From positions 62,001-126,000 of the forward strand of contig QYAI01000077.1 in assembly GCA_003988855.1 (NCBI GenBank): a stretch of DNA of 64,000 nucleotides, read 5' to 3'. The notes beneath the pieces are model-generated. The model ran no database searches and was not told the origin of the DNA. It saw only the letters and a program-made list of their open reading frames with translations. Below are positions 1 to 9,654 of this stretch, in pieces (the stretch's first letter is position 1; each line of letters starts with the position of its first letter). Source of the DNA: Arachnopeziza araneosa (Eukaryota; Ascomycota; Leotiomycetes; Helotiales; Arachnopezizaceae). The position numbers and the translations under genes were made by a program.

Positions 1-1455
1 CATGTAAGAATAAATCTACAACGATGATAGGAGAACCACACATTAACGTAGGCGAATCCCTACGGACTGACCCACAACTATTAACTTGCAGACGCAAGTA
101 GAGTGGACTTTTTTCTTGGCCCGCAGTTTCTGCGGGTAACGAGCAGTCATTTTACCTGATAAGGATCTAGCTGCATGGAGGATTTGGGGTCAAACGAAGC
201 GAGCACGAACAAATACTATTCCATGTCCGATTGACCTTCCTGAGTCGTGACTAGAAGATCCTTGCTGGATCACCCTGTGAGTCGGTTTTTCTAGCACAAG
301 AATCATGCACATTTGTAGAAGTAAGGGAAAAATCAAGCACGGAAATCTTAAACATCTTTGGATAGTTTTGTCAAGCATCTGGCTCAAAAATCTACAATAA
401 TTGCAGCTCGAACTATGCATACTAACTCCAATATTATGCTTGTCCGTATAATCAACCCGGTAAAAGCACAATATCAATGATAAGGTGGTCATGAGCTCCC
501 ATTACAATGTACTAAGCACATCTTATGCTTAGTATTGCCTTGGTTTCGTGGGACAAGCCAAATCAAGAGCATTATCATATGGTTAAAGACGGGCTACAGT
601 CCAGAATTACTGTCTCTCCACTCGAAGTATATGAAAACGAGCTGCTGCTTCAATTCGCCATGTGAGAGGTGAGCTGGAATAGAAGAAGTAGCGCTGATCT
701 CCTGGCCGTACTGGCAAGTCAATCGTCGAACTTTGGTACTTAGACTACCATTAAGCAACGTGGTTGGGATTGTATGGCTCAATCTTGAAACATGATTCAG
801 TATCTCGGCGAGGAAGGGACCAGGTTGACTCCAATTCAACGATACTTTGGCTGACCTAAACATCCCCAAATCAGCATGGTAGTTGGGCTTATCACTTCAT
901 CCGCTGAGACATTACCAGTGCTAGCAAGGGTAGGATTCCCCATAGGGTTCAGACATAACTTTCGGGTTTTATATATATCTGTATAAAAATTGTTTGGGAA
1001 CTTAACCCATGCTAGTGCTGGCAATGTCTCAGCGGACGAAGGGATAAACACAAACCGTATGAGTTGCAGTAATTTTGGCACCGTAAGCTTTTGTAAATAG
1101 GACAGTGTCATTATGGAGTAGCTACCTAGGTATATATTGGAGTTTAAAAGTGGATATGATAACATATGGAATCAAAATCAGCAAGACGAAAATCAGACTA
1201 ATTAAATATGACTATAAATGAATACGGATATGACAATTTTCATACTGACGAAAGAAAGGTTGAAATTTGTAGTAAAGAGTTGCATCCATTTTATGAACAA
1301 GTAGGAGTTGATTGTCGTGCTTACTTGTACTATATCTCAAGCCATGTTAGGTGCCTGAATTGGCGCCTGATCAATCTCAACTCCACCCCACCAAATACAT
1401 CCTCTCTTCCTACAACGAGCCACATTTAGCTCTGCAACCTCCCTTACTCTACAGG
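1..1455. other. Intergenic region without a recognisable gene
   Basis: No reading frame here resembles a known protein, and the open frames on both strands are short and lack family motifs. The one clear structure is the inverted repeat listed separately. The last 100 bases before the LSM2 start are CT-rich, as is common for fungal 5' leaders. Confidence 0.6.
890..1046. repeat. Imperfect inverted repeat, possible MITE
   Basis: Bases 890-931 and 1005-1046 are reverse complements at about 36 of 42 positions, separated by a 73-base AT-rich spacer. The shared core is CCGCTGAGACATT. Most mismatches are transitions, as expected for an old copy exposed to RIP or deamination. The arms weaken gradually outward and no target-site duplication could be fixed. 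The size and shape fit a miniature inverted-repeat transposable element, or a structured transcript. Confidence 0.55.
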
Positions 1456-1935
1456 ATGCTGTTTTTCAGGTTAGTAAATGCTCGATTCAAGTCTTAAATC
1501 TGACGTCTGCATGTGTTGACTATCGCTTTGCACAACAGCTTCTTCAAAACCCTCGTGGACCATGAAGTGACCGTCGAACTAAAGAATGATATCCAGATTC
1601 GGGGAACTCTAAAGTCAGTGGATCAGTACCTGAACATCAAGCTTGATGATATACAAGTAGTTGAGGAGCTCAAATATCCACATCTAGTGCGTCACCAGTT
1701 TCGGCGCGAGCAGCTTCAGATTCAAGCTAACTTAATATTTCAGTCCTCAGTCAAGAACGTCTTCATTAGAGGCAGCGTGGTTCGATACGTTCACTTGCCT
1801 GGAAGCGCAGTGGATACGGCATTACTAGAAGACGGTGAGTCGCTGTTCTCTGGCTTGATAGTAGAATGTTCAAGCTGATTCGGGACAATAGCTACAAGGA
1901 GAGAAGCTGCGAACCAAGCTACCAAAGCGAAATGA
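1456..1935 (+). CDS. lsm2: U6 snRNA-associated Sm-like protein LSm2
   Basis: LSm2 belongs to the Lsm1-7 ring (mRNA decapping and decay, cytoplasm) and the Lsm2-8 ring (U6 snRNA binding, nucleus). Exons are 1456-1469, 1539-1686, 1744-1834 and 1892-1935, giving 98 residues, the usual family length. The spliced protein starts MLFFSFFKTLVD. It holds the Sm1 segment (VTVELKNDIQIRGTL, then SVDQYLNIKLDD) and the Sm2 segment (NVFIRGSVVRYVHLP), and ends in a short basic tail after LLEDATRRE. The first coding exon is only 14 nt, and all introns have GT donors and CAG/TAG acceptors. The start is fixed because the spliced N-terminus matches the conserved LSm2 start; the longer unspliced frame from the downstream TTG does not. 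Identification is very secure. Confidence 0.96.
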
Positions 1936-2477
1936 TATCACAACGTGACTCTTGCCTGTAATACAGGTACAAATCAAAACAGAAGAGGCTGTACGCCTTA
2001 TTGAAATGAAGAATACGGTGATGGGTCTGGTCACAACAACTCTAGCCAAAGAACTAGGATGGATCAAGTATTGGGCATGTCAATGGTCCATTGCATTCAA
2101 GGGAGTTATGGAAGATAGAGAGATATTAACAGGCGTACAAAATCTTGCGAAGAGAAATACCCAGAGATAATAAATTCTTCACCGAACTTGAGAATCCTTT
2201 GTCTATCTCATAGTCATAATGTGGACTCTGGCTTCTATTGTGTCAAGTTCGAATGATATCTTCAATTTCTCTGGGAAGTTCTTGTATTCCTTACCTATTT
2301 ATTCAACGACAAGCAGGAAAGTTCTCCGCAAAGAATTAATGTTCAGCAAAGGTAGATGAGCTCCTAATAAAGTACCTAGGTACTTTACAGCCAAGCTTAG
2401 ATTCCTCGCTTAAATAAAACCTGTGACTTGGTGTCATTCAACGACACGCATCGCGTCAGTTGAACCCTGAAGCTGCC
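1936..2477. other. Intergenic, LSM2 to PSO2
   Basis: The LSM2 3' flank and the PSO2 promoter lie here. A 72-codon open frame in the first 230 bases has no recognisable motif and was not accepted. No TATA box or repeat stands out. Confidence 0.6.
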
Positions 2478-5465
2478 ATGGAATATCAACAGCAGAATCA
2501 TTCCTTGCCAGATCTGGAAATGTTCAGGAATCCACGAGAGAATGCCAATCCTCCCAATCAGACTCCCGTAAAACCCTCAACCGGCCAACCACCAAAGCCA
2601 CCAAACGGTTCTTCTACCCCTCATCGAAAACCTATTATCGCAATGGCAAGTCGAAGCTCTACGAAACCCCTTACTCCTCGAACCACCTCAAAGTCGAATG
2701 TTCCTGTCTTGGGCCGTCAATCTGCTAAGAAACCCAATGCTGCAAAGCCGTCTAGCAAGTCGAATGCCAGCATTCTTAGCTTTTTCAAAAAAGTAGAATC
2801 CCCTTTGAATGACGAATCTATATTCCTTTCACAAAGTTCTAAAATTGATTCTCTGCCTCCGCGGCCGAGGTTTGCAAGCCCGGATGTCTCAGAAATCGAC
2901 ACGGAAGATTTATACGAAGATGAAGACAGCGTGGATTGTGCTCTCTTTAATGAGTCGACAAGGCCTGTCAAGCGAAGAAAAAGATCGAGTGCAAGCATAC
3001 ACAGTGGTGAGGATCACGATGGAGGTGATTACGATTTAAATGTGGCTGAACGGGAAATTTATATTGAGCGAGAAATTCTTGATTGCCAGAACAGCTGCAC
3101 ACCAACACTAAATGAACCGATTTCAAATCAATCATTAAAATCAAAACCTAAGAAAGCCCGGCGAACGGGGCCTTTTCTTTCGGATTCTGAATCGGACGGT
3201 GAATTCGAGGATTTCAAAATCCAATCGATAGCTATTTCCGCTGATAAGTCAGAGCTGGATTGTATGGCCCAGGAGCAACCAGATGGTATGGCCACAGCAG
3301 TCAGCACTTCAGCTATCTCGCGGGATCATATTTCTGAGAACAAATTAATCGTCCCTGATATCAAACCAGGGAAAGCATTAGATCAGGATCCTTCGATGGC
3401 TCGGGAAAAAGTCCCCGTCGCCCTCGCACAAACAAAATGGGAGGCTTTACAGCCTATTAATCGAGCTAAGATAGCAGAGGACTCGAATGGTTCCTTGTCT
3501 GAAGCGGAGAGCTCTGTCGACAGTCATCTACCCGAGGTTCCATCTTTGAAGAAAGAGGCAACTAGTATAGATGAATGGGGAAATTTTGAAGATCTAGAAG
3601 ATTTTCCCGATGATGATGAATACGTAGACGGAGAGGAATTTGTGGAGAGAAAATTCATGGAAGAACAAGCCATGCTTGAAGCAGCAGAAGCAGAAAATGA
3701 TGCTTTTGATGGATTTTATGATGATCCTCCAGGTCATGAGCCTCCTGACGAGGAGATGATAGCGGCATGCCCAATCTGTAGTGCGAGTCTGAAAGGTATA
3801 GACCCTGATCTTGCCACGAGACACGTTAATGGATGCCTAGATGGTAATCCTGTATCGCTACCAAAACCGAGCAAATCAGAACCCGCTGAAGTCAAACTTA
3901 TGCCAGAAGGAGCAAAAAATCGATTTGCTCAAAAGACATCAGTAGCCAGACCTGGCCAAGCAAATCCGTTCGATCTTGGAAGCTCGAATGCCGGTCCATC
4001 ATCAGCCTTTTCAAAGATTATGTCTGGAAAGGCAGAAGATGCGGCATGGGCCAGTGCTGCTGCGGCGGAAAATGCTTCGAGAGGCAAGCTAGCATATCAG
4101 CGGACTTGCCCATTCTACAAAATTATGCCAGGATTCTTCATCTGTGTTGATGCTTTCAGATACGGGGCAGTTCAAGGTTGTAACGCCTACTTCTTGAGCC
4201 ATTTCCATAGCGATCATTACATCGGACTGACTTCTTCTTGGTGCCATGGGCCGATCTATTGCTCTAAAGTAACTGGTAATCTCGTCAAGCAGCAACTCCG
4301 TGTAGATTCAAAATATGTCGTCTCGCTGGAATTTGACGAACGCTTCGAAGTACCTGGCACCCAGGGAGTAGCTGTCACAATGATACCAGCAAATCACTGC
4401 CCTGGTTCCTCTCTCTTTCTATATGAAAAAGAAGTAGGAAGAGGCCCATCTCCAAAAATGCAGCGTGTCCTCCACTGTGGCGACTTTCGTGCTTGCCCTG
4501 CTCATGTTGCACACCCTCTTCTCATGCCCGACCTCGTGGACTCTATTACGGGGAAAACCAAGCACCAGAAAATTGATGTTTGCTACCTCGATACCACCTA
4601 CCTAAATCCTCGCTACGCCTTCCCACCCCAAGAACAAGTTATCCAAGCCTGTGCCGACATGTGTGTCTCCTTAAAGAAGGAACGTGCCGAGGAGAGTGAC
4701 GCCTGGGAAAGTATGAAACGGGAACGCGCTGGGACAGGAATGACCAAGTTTATTACAGCCGCGATTCCCAAAGCAACAGATGATAGCATCGCCATGTCCT
4801 TGGCCACGACCTCGTCGACCAAAGCCCGTGGCCGCCTCCTCGTCGTCTGCGGCACCTACTCTATCGGCAAAGAGCGAATCTGCCTTGGTATTGCCCGCGC
4901 CCTCGACTGCAAGATCTTTGCTCCTCCTGGAAAAATGCGCATCTGCGCCGCTCTCGAAGATCCCGAGCTCATGAGCAGAATGACCTCGGATCCATGCGAG
5001 GCGCAGATCCACATGCAGATGTTGATGGAACTCCGTCCAGAAACCCTCCAAGAATATCTCAACGGCTACAAACCCCATTTTAGCCGCGTAGTCGGCTTCC
5101 GCCCCTCAGGGTGGAACTACAGGCCTCCAGCTTCACGAGCAACCGCCTCCCCATCCGTCTCACTCATCCTCAACTCTCCCAGCTGGCGCTCCTCTTTCAG
5201 TCTCGCAGAACTCGTGCCCCAGAGAGGTAGCACCCGCGAAGCGAGCTGTTTCGGTGTGCCTTACAGCGAGCATAGTAGCTTCCGGGAGTTGACACTGTTT
5301 GTATGCGCGTTGAGGATAGAGAAAGTGGTGCCAACTGTCAATGTAGGAAGTGCGGCTGGTAGGGCGAAGATGAAGGGCTGGATTGAGAAGTGGTTGGCTG
5401 AGCGAAGAAAGAATGGTGTGATTTCGGTGGGAGAAGACAAGGGGAAAGGTGAGGTTAGGTGGTAG
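2478..5465 (+). CDS. pso2: DNA interstrand cross-link repair nuclease Pso2/Snm1
   Basis: This is a beta-CASP metallo-beta-lactamase 5' exonuclease that processes DNA interstrand cross-links in the nucleus. The frame is unspliced, 995 residues from the ATG at 2478; the frame stays open a few codons upstream but only with a TTG. The N-terminal third is disordered and Ser/Pro/Lys-rich, including a short KSNASILSFFKK segment resembling a PIP box. A UBZ4-type zinc finger follows at about residues 431-453 (CPIC...H...C). The catalytic part carries the HFHSDH metal motif at about 575-580, then PANHCPGSS, the HCGDFRA motif and DTTYLNP. The beta-CASP segment contains GTYSIGKER and ends in PYSEHSSF with a C-terminal VNVGS. 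All expected metal motifs are intact, so the enzyme should be active. The tail is basic. Confidence 0.95.
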   Translation: MEYQQQNHSLPDLEMFRNPRENANPPNQTPVKPSTGQPPKPPNGSSTPHRKPIIAMASRSSTKPLTPRTTSKSNVPVLGRQSAKKPNAAKPSSKSNASILSFFKKVESPLNDESIFLSQSSKIDSLPPRPRFASPDVSEIDTEDLYEDEDSVDCALFNESTRPVKRRKRSSASIHSGEDHDGGDYDLNVAEREIYIEREILDCQNSCTPTLNEPISNQSLKSKPKKARRTGPFLSDSESDGEFEDFKIQSIAISADKSELDCMAQEQPDGMATAVSTSAISRDHISENKLIVPDIKPGKALDQDPSMAREKVPVALAQTKWEALQPINRAKIAEDSNGSLSEAESSVDSHLPEVPSLKKEATSIDEWGNFEDLEDFPDDDEYVDGEEFVERKFMEEQAMLEAAEAENDAFDGFYDDPPGHEPPDEEMIAACPICSASLKGIDPDLATRHVNGCLDGNPVSLPKPSKSEPAEVKLMPEGAKNRFAQKTSVARPGQANPFDLGSSNAGPSSAFSKIMSGKAEDAAWASAAAAENASRGKLAYQRTCPFYKIMPGFFICVDAFRYGAVQGCNAYFLSHFHSDHYIGLTSSWCHGPIYCSKVTGNLVKQQLRVDSKYVVSLEFDERFEVPGTQGVAVTMIPANHCPGSSLFLYEKEVGRGPSPKMQRVLHCGDFRACPAHVAHPLLMPDLVDSITGKTKHQKIDVCYLDTTYLNPRYAFPPQEQVIQACADMCVSLKKERAEESDAWESMKRERAGTGMTKFITAAIPKATDDSIAMSLATTSSTKARGRLLVVCGTYSIGKERICLGIARALDCKIFAPPGKMRICAALEDPELMSRMTSDPCEAQIHMQMLMELRPETLQEYLNGYKPHFSRVVGFRPSGWNYRPPASRATASPSVSLILNSPSWRSSFSLAELVPQRGSTREASCFGVPYSEHSSFRELTLFVCALRIEKVVPTVNVGSAAGRAKMKGWIEKWLAERRKNGVISVGEDKGKGEVRW

Positions 5466-6181
5466 AGACGTTGAGGAGCTATGTAAAATGGCTCGCTGCT
5501 ATTTTCAGGTTTCTCATAGCTGTAGCTTAACAGTTACTTTGCCAGATACTGAATGATGATCTGCTTTTAATAAGCAAAGACAAAATGCACAAATACTCGT
5601 GCATGGTATCAACGAGACAGTGAATTATCAAATTGAAGCCAAGGTGTTCCACACAAACGTGTTGAATCGAGCTGAGTTGAGCCTCGACTCAACTTGACCT
5701 GGTCGAGTTTCACGTCTATTCAACTCAACCCAGGTCGGGTTGAACTATACTTGATTTGATCTGAACCCGCTCGAGTCACCTATGTGCCTTTCGTCGCCGC
5801 AGGCACTTCTGAACCCAACTTGGTATGGTGCATAATAACCAATACTTTTTAGCTTATCGAAAATGCTGCCATCACACATGTCCAACCCGTGAAATACCTG
5901 TTATACCACAAGCCAGCTCAAAGTCCACGTTCAGCGAGATCATTTAGTTGTGTGTGCTCATCATCTACCGCTTCATATTTCAGGGTGCTAAATTCTCCTC
6001 CACCACCTCCTCCTCCTTGGTAGGTTAATCACCTCGTCCGTATCTTACTATGAGTCCGTTCTCAGTCAAGTATATCCACCGCCTCTTGTCTACATTTCAG
6101 TCAAAAAACCAATCAATCATCATTTATCAGAATCTTCCTGAAGCGGATGACGGTATTCGGTACGAACCATGACGAACTATT
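5466..6181. other. Intergenic with quasi-palindromic GAGTTGA/TCAACTC motifs
   Basis: This is the 3' flank of PSO2 and the convergent 3' side of the Ras-like remnant. Between about 5660 and 5770 the sequence repeats variants of TCAACYC and its complement in both orientations, for example the near-palindrome around CAACCCAGGTCGGGTTG. No gene is visible. Confidence 0.5.
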
Positions 6182-6990
6182 CTAGCGCATCCTCAAGAAC
6201 AGATTCTTGTCGAGATCTTTGGAGCTGATTTTTGATCTCGTCGTCAGCCACTGCCTTCGAAGAAGGATCTGGTCCAGAAGGAACTTGAAAGGCTTCTCTG
6301 TGTCAGTTCGATCGGTTGAGGTCTCGAATAGAAAATTTTCGCATCCCAATTCTTTCGCCAAGCTCTCGCCTTCTTGGGTGGATATTTCGCGTCCAGCTTG
6401 TGGGTCACTATGGTGCCCAACTATCACCATGGGATGGTTACTCTCCCAGAAAGGAGAGGCTCCGGTTCCAATCCTAGTCTGTGCGTTCTTTGATCGGTAA
6501 ACTCGACCATATATTGCTTTCATGAAGTCAAAAGATGATCTACTAGTGATCGAGTACATCAAAATGAGCCCATCAGCGGCCCCTACGTGCTCATTCTTAG
6601 TGGGAGCTGGGTAGGAGGTTTGCTGGTCAAAATTGTTTATAATTTAATCTTGAAGAGCTCGTGGCTATCTGGTCCATTACCACCTGCTATATATGTATAA
6701 TAATACCCGTCTAAGTAAGAAGGCTTAAACGGCCGAATACTGCAGAACTATAGAGATATTAGAGATTATGTGCAACGAGGCAAAGAGGACTGGCCTTTCG
6801 CGTGAATTCCAACTTTCCAATACCTTCCTCTCCTAGCATAAGTATCCTGTACGTGTTAATTGGTATCAGCTTAAATGGCTTAGGAAACGGCTTCAGCGGA
6901 CTAATGGCTTCAACAAAAGTGGATGTATTCAGAGCGATGGAAGTCGTTGGTTTCTCTTTATATGACTAAGAGAGTCGAAAGTTGTGAATG
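6182..6990 (-). pseudogene. Divergent or decayed Ras-like small GTPase domain
   Basis: Read on the reverse strand after the STAND-like N domain, this stretch encodes a Ras-fold G domain in pieces. First comes a P-loop-like YRILMLGEEGIGK at about 6813-6845, where the expected Ser/Thr after GK is Leu. Then come SYLDGYYYT and a segment ending in ELFKIKL, then a 126-codon open part with GLILMYSITSRSSF, PMVIVGHHSDPQ (a degenerate NKxD), STQEGESLAKELGC and FETSTD (like G5 ETSAK). The G3 motif DTAGQ is replaced by FDQQTSYPA. Adjacent pieces differ by one base of frame with no room for an intron, and stops lie between. Two readings remain: a pseudogene, or the C-terminal exons of a pseudo-GTPase fused to the upstream N domain. 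The domain identity is good; functionality is doubtful. Confidence 0.55.
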
Positions 6991-6994
6991 CGTA

Positions 6995-7933
6995 TCACTC
7001 ATTGTTGTAAAGGTCATTTGTATTAATTGGCAACACGATGATTGAGATGCTCGAGATCTGTGAGAGACTCATGCCTGAGAAGACAGACCACGCATGCGTT
7101 CTGACCGTACTACTGGTAAAAGAAGCATCTGAATTGTAGAGCTGGGTACGCTTGTATACCCTCGACGTGTTCAAGTCAACCTCAAAAGTATAAAAATACG
7201 GCTGGGACTGGTTGAGTTCACTTGAGTCAGACTGTTCTGCCGTAATTTGTGTTTTCAGGTTACTACCATCGATGGAATCGTCTGTACCGCCATTTCTGAA
7301 GCACTGTGTGAGGACACTCTCGGTCTCAAATACGCCTTCCAAGTTCTTAAGGCGCTCTGAAACATCTCGGTTACTATCTAGCAGTTGTTGGAAAAGACTA
7401 TGAAGCGAAAGTTGGCTTCTCTCAGCTTCCAAATTAGATTCGCTAATCCAAGCATTAGCCCTCGTCCAATTTGGAGGATGCTGGCAACGGAAGAGGCAGC
7501 TGTACCATTGTGCAATAGTCAACATGAGTGATATTGTAGCCTTGTGGCGGTCTAACCGTAGCATGATGCTAGCCATAGAATCTTCTTTCCAAGTCCATTG
7601 AAAACGCTCTAGTAGTGTGATATCGGATCCTACGCCTAGAGGAGTTATCAGAGCCTCGAGTTCTGAGAAGGTCAGAACGGCTTCGGTCAAGGTCGCAACA
7701 AGCTCCTCGACCCTAATCATCGACATTCGCTGTCTTGAAGCCGAATCGATCGCATCGATGAATCTGCTCACCGCTGAAAGGGAGATTTCAAGCTCTTTGA
7801 TCTGTGATAGGAGGAGATCCAAGGACCCAGGCGCGTCGGCAATGCCTGACTTGACCTTAGACAGCAAGGCAATGATCTTTTTAGCCGCTCCAAGTAGCCC
7901 AACCACGGATGCCGTGACGCTTAATGGGTCCAT
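6995..7933 (-). CDS. Fungal STAND-type N-terminal (HeLo-like) domain protein
   Basis: The protein opens MDPLSVTASVVGLLGAAKKI, the typical start of the fungal STAND/NLR N-terminal domain family (Helo_like_N type), followed by a long helical region to about residue 130. An in-frame 63-nt intron is likely at 7443-7505. Removing it gives TIAQCESNLEAERSQLSLH, which restores the usual run, and leaves about 291 residues. The C-terminal part (SRVYKRTQLY, FTSSTVRTHAWSVFSGMSLS) is the linker often seen before the effector or NTPase part of such proteins. The frame stops at TGA just after LYNNE. Reading that TGA as a former Trp would continue as WYAFTTFDSLSHI towards the Ras-like pieces, so the gene may be truncated. 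These domains act in fungal non-self recognition and membrane-directed cell death in characterised members; this role is inferred here. Confidence 0.65.
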   Translation of the reverse strand: MDPLSVTASVVGLLGAAKKIIALLSKVKSGIADAPGSLDLLLSQIKELEISLSAVSRFIDAIDSASRQRMSMIRVEELVATLTEAVLTFSELEALITPLGVGSDITLLERFQWTWKEDSMASIMLRLDRHKATISLMLTIAQWYSCLFRCQHPPNWTRANAWISESNLEAERSQLSLHSLFQQLLDSNRDVSERLKNLEGVFETESVLTQCFRNGGTDDSIDGSNLKTQITAEQSDSSELNQSQPYFYTFEVDLNTSRVYKRTQLYNSDASFTSSTVRTHAWSVFSGMSLSQISSISIIVLPINTNDLYNNE

Positions 7934-8022
7934 ATCAACCGACTGACTCGAGAGTTTTGTTCTTAGGAGACATTTGTAAAATTCTACTTGATGTTGTCAG
8001 TCTCAGCCTTGTGAGATAACTA

Positions 8023-8071
8023 CTCGGGTTCCCGGGACAACGCCCCACCCTAGACAATGCCCCACGCCAAA
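8023..8071 (+). repeat. Left terminal inverted repeat of the pogo element
   Basis: This end pairs with 10205-10241. The outer 19 bases are identical to the other end after reverse complementation. Further in, the left end holds two copies of an ACAAYGCCCCAC motif, whereas the right end has one, so the left end carries a small subterminal duplication. Confidence 0.9.
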
Positions 8072-9141
8072 GACCTAGAGAATAGAAACATCAGTTTTGT
8101 ACCTAATATACGTATAATTCCGATGCTTCGAACCTCAAATTGATTGTCTTGATTCATATTATCGTATGTCATAATAAGTAGACCCAAAAAGCAACAACCC
8201 CAGCCTGGAGAGCATCCATTATTAGCTCGAATTGAAGATGCGGTGAACGAGTATTTGCGACAGCAAAAAGAAGAGAATACAATACCTTGAATTCGACTTA
8301 TTAGCAAGCAGTTCGATGTTCGATAGAAGACAGTTCGGAATCGATTAAATCGCAATTGCCAGACAAGAAAGGAGTTTGCTGAAGCCCGTCAGCGACTCTC
8401 ACCAGCTCTTAAGAAAGTTCTAGAAGAGTACTGCTTGCAACTTAAATCTTGAGGAGCTCCAGCTCGAATTTGCCAGCTTCGAAAGATAGCAGAAGAGCTT
8501 CTTGAAGCTTAAGAAGAAGATATATTGCGCAATCCTCTTGGCAAGAATTAGCCATCATCATTCTTAACACGATTTCCTAATCTTAAGTCAAAGTTTACCT
8601 CTCCTCTCGACAAGAATCGATAGTTCGCGGAAGATTATAATACCTTTAAACACTTCTTCGAGCTCTTCGAACGTGCGGTTGCTAAATATAAGATCGAGAC
8701 TCAAGACGTCTACAATATAGATGAAAAAAGCTTTATGATAGGCACGATTCCTCACCTTCGCTGTATTGTTTCTAAGAGAGAAAAGAAGCTGGTATCAGTA
8801 CAAGATAGCTCTCGAGAATAGGTGATAATCTGTAAGTGTGTGAGTGCGGATTGCGTTGTTTTAAGTCCGTAGATTATCTTTAAAGGACGAATCCAACTGA
8901 CAAAGTAGATGGATACTTTAGCAAAAGCTTGCAAAGAAGAAGAAGATATCGGGCATATTTCTACCTCTGAAAATAGCTGGACAGATAATGAACTTGGCCT
9001 TGGATAGCTTAGAGATTGTTTTGATCTAGAGACAGCTCGACGACAGAAGAGCAAGGAGCGACTGCTATTATAGGACGGCCATTCTTCTCATATTAGTACA
9101 CAAGCTATTAAGTTTTGTCTTGCTCATGATATTGTTCCTCT

Positions 9142-9654
9142 TTGTCTTCCACCTCATACAACCTACAAGCTTCAGCTAGCGGACGTTGGTCTTTTTGGAC
9201 CAGAAGCTACTCTGTACAAAACGCTATTGCCGCTCAATGCAGGCCAGGAGCTACTGCTACTATCGATAAGTGTGACTTTATAAGAGTATACAACGAGACT
9301 CGACCGAAAGCTCTCTGTCTAAGCAATATTAAACACGCCTGGCGCAATGTGGGTATTTACTCCTGGAATCCTAATTTAGTACTGTTAGCTTTAAAACCTC
9401 TTTCTCGACTAACAACTGCAGAAGGAGCTTCTGTACCTGAAACAAGCTTAGCAACTCTAGCTTTGTTAATACCTCTAGACGAAGAGAAAACACCATACAA
9501 TTTACAAGCAATTAAGAATCTTGTTCAAGCGCTTAAAGATAGCCGGATCGAGACGTCTGTAGAGTTTGAAAAGCTCTTCAAAACTGCACAGTTTTCCTTA
9601 GGCGAAGCTACTGTTATTGACGCTCAGAATCGAGATCTTATTGAAGCTAGCTAA
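9142..9654 (+). pseudogene. C-terminal fragment of pogo transposase
   Basis: This is the longest open part of the dead element, in a different frame from the DGHSSH part. It encodes KCDFIRVYNETRPKAL, then LSNIKHAWRNVGIYSWNP and a Leu-rich tail, matching the region just after the third catalytic Asp in pogo/Fot1 transposases. It has no proper start and lacks the catalytic residues, so it is not a gene in its own right. Confidence 0.8.

Noticed and set aside
1952..2170. 72-codon forward frame after LSM2
   Set aside because: No motif, overlaps other equally long frames, and has no splice continuation.
2460..2477. TTG-initiated extension of PSO2
   Set aside because: Non-ATG start; the ATG at 2478 is the first proper start and no conserved residues lie before it.
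4671..5078. 135-codon minus-strand frame inside PSO2
   Set aside because: It overlaps conserved beta-CASP coding sequence and has no recognisable domain.
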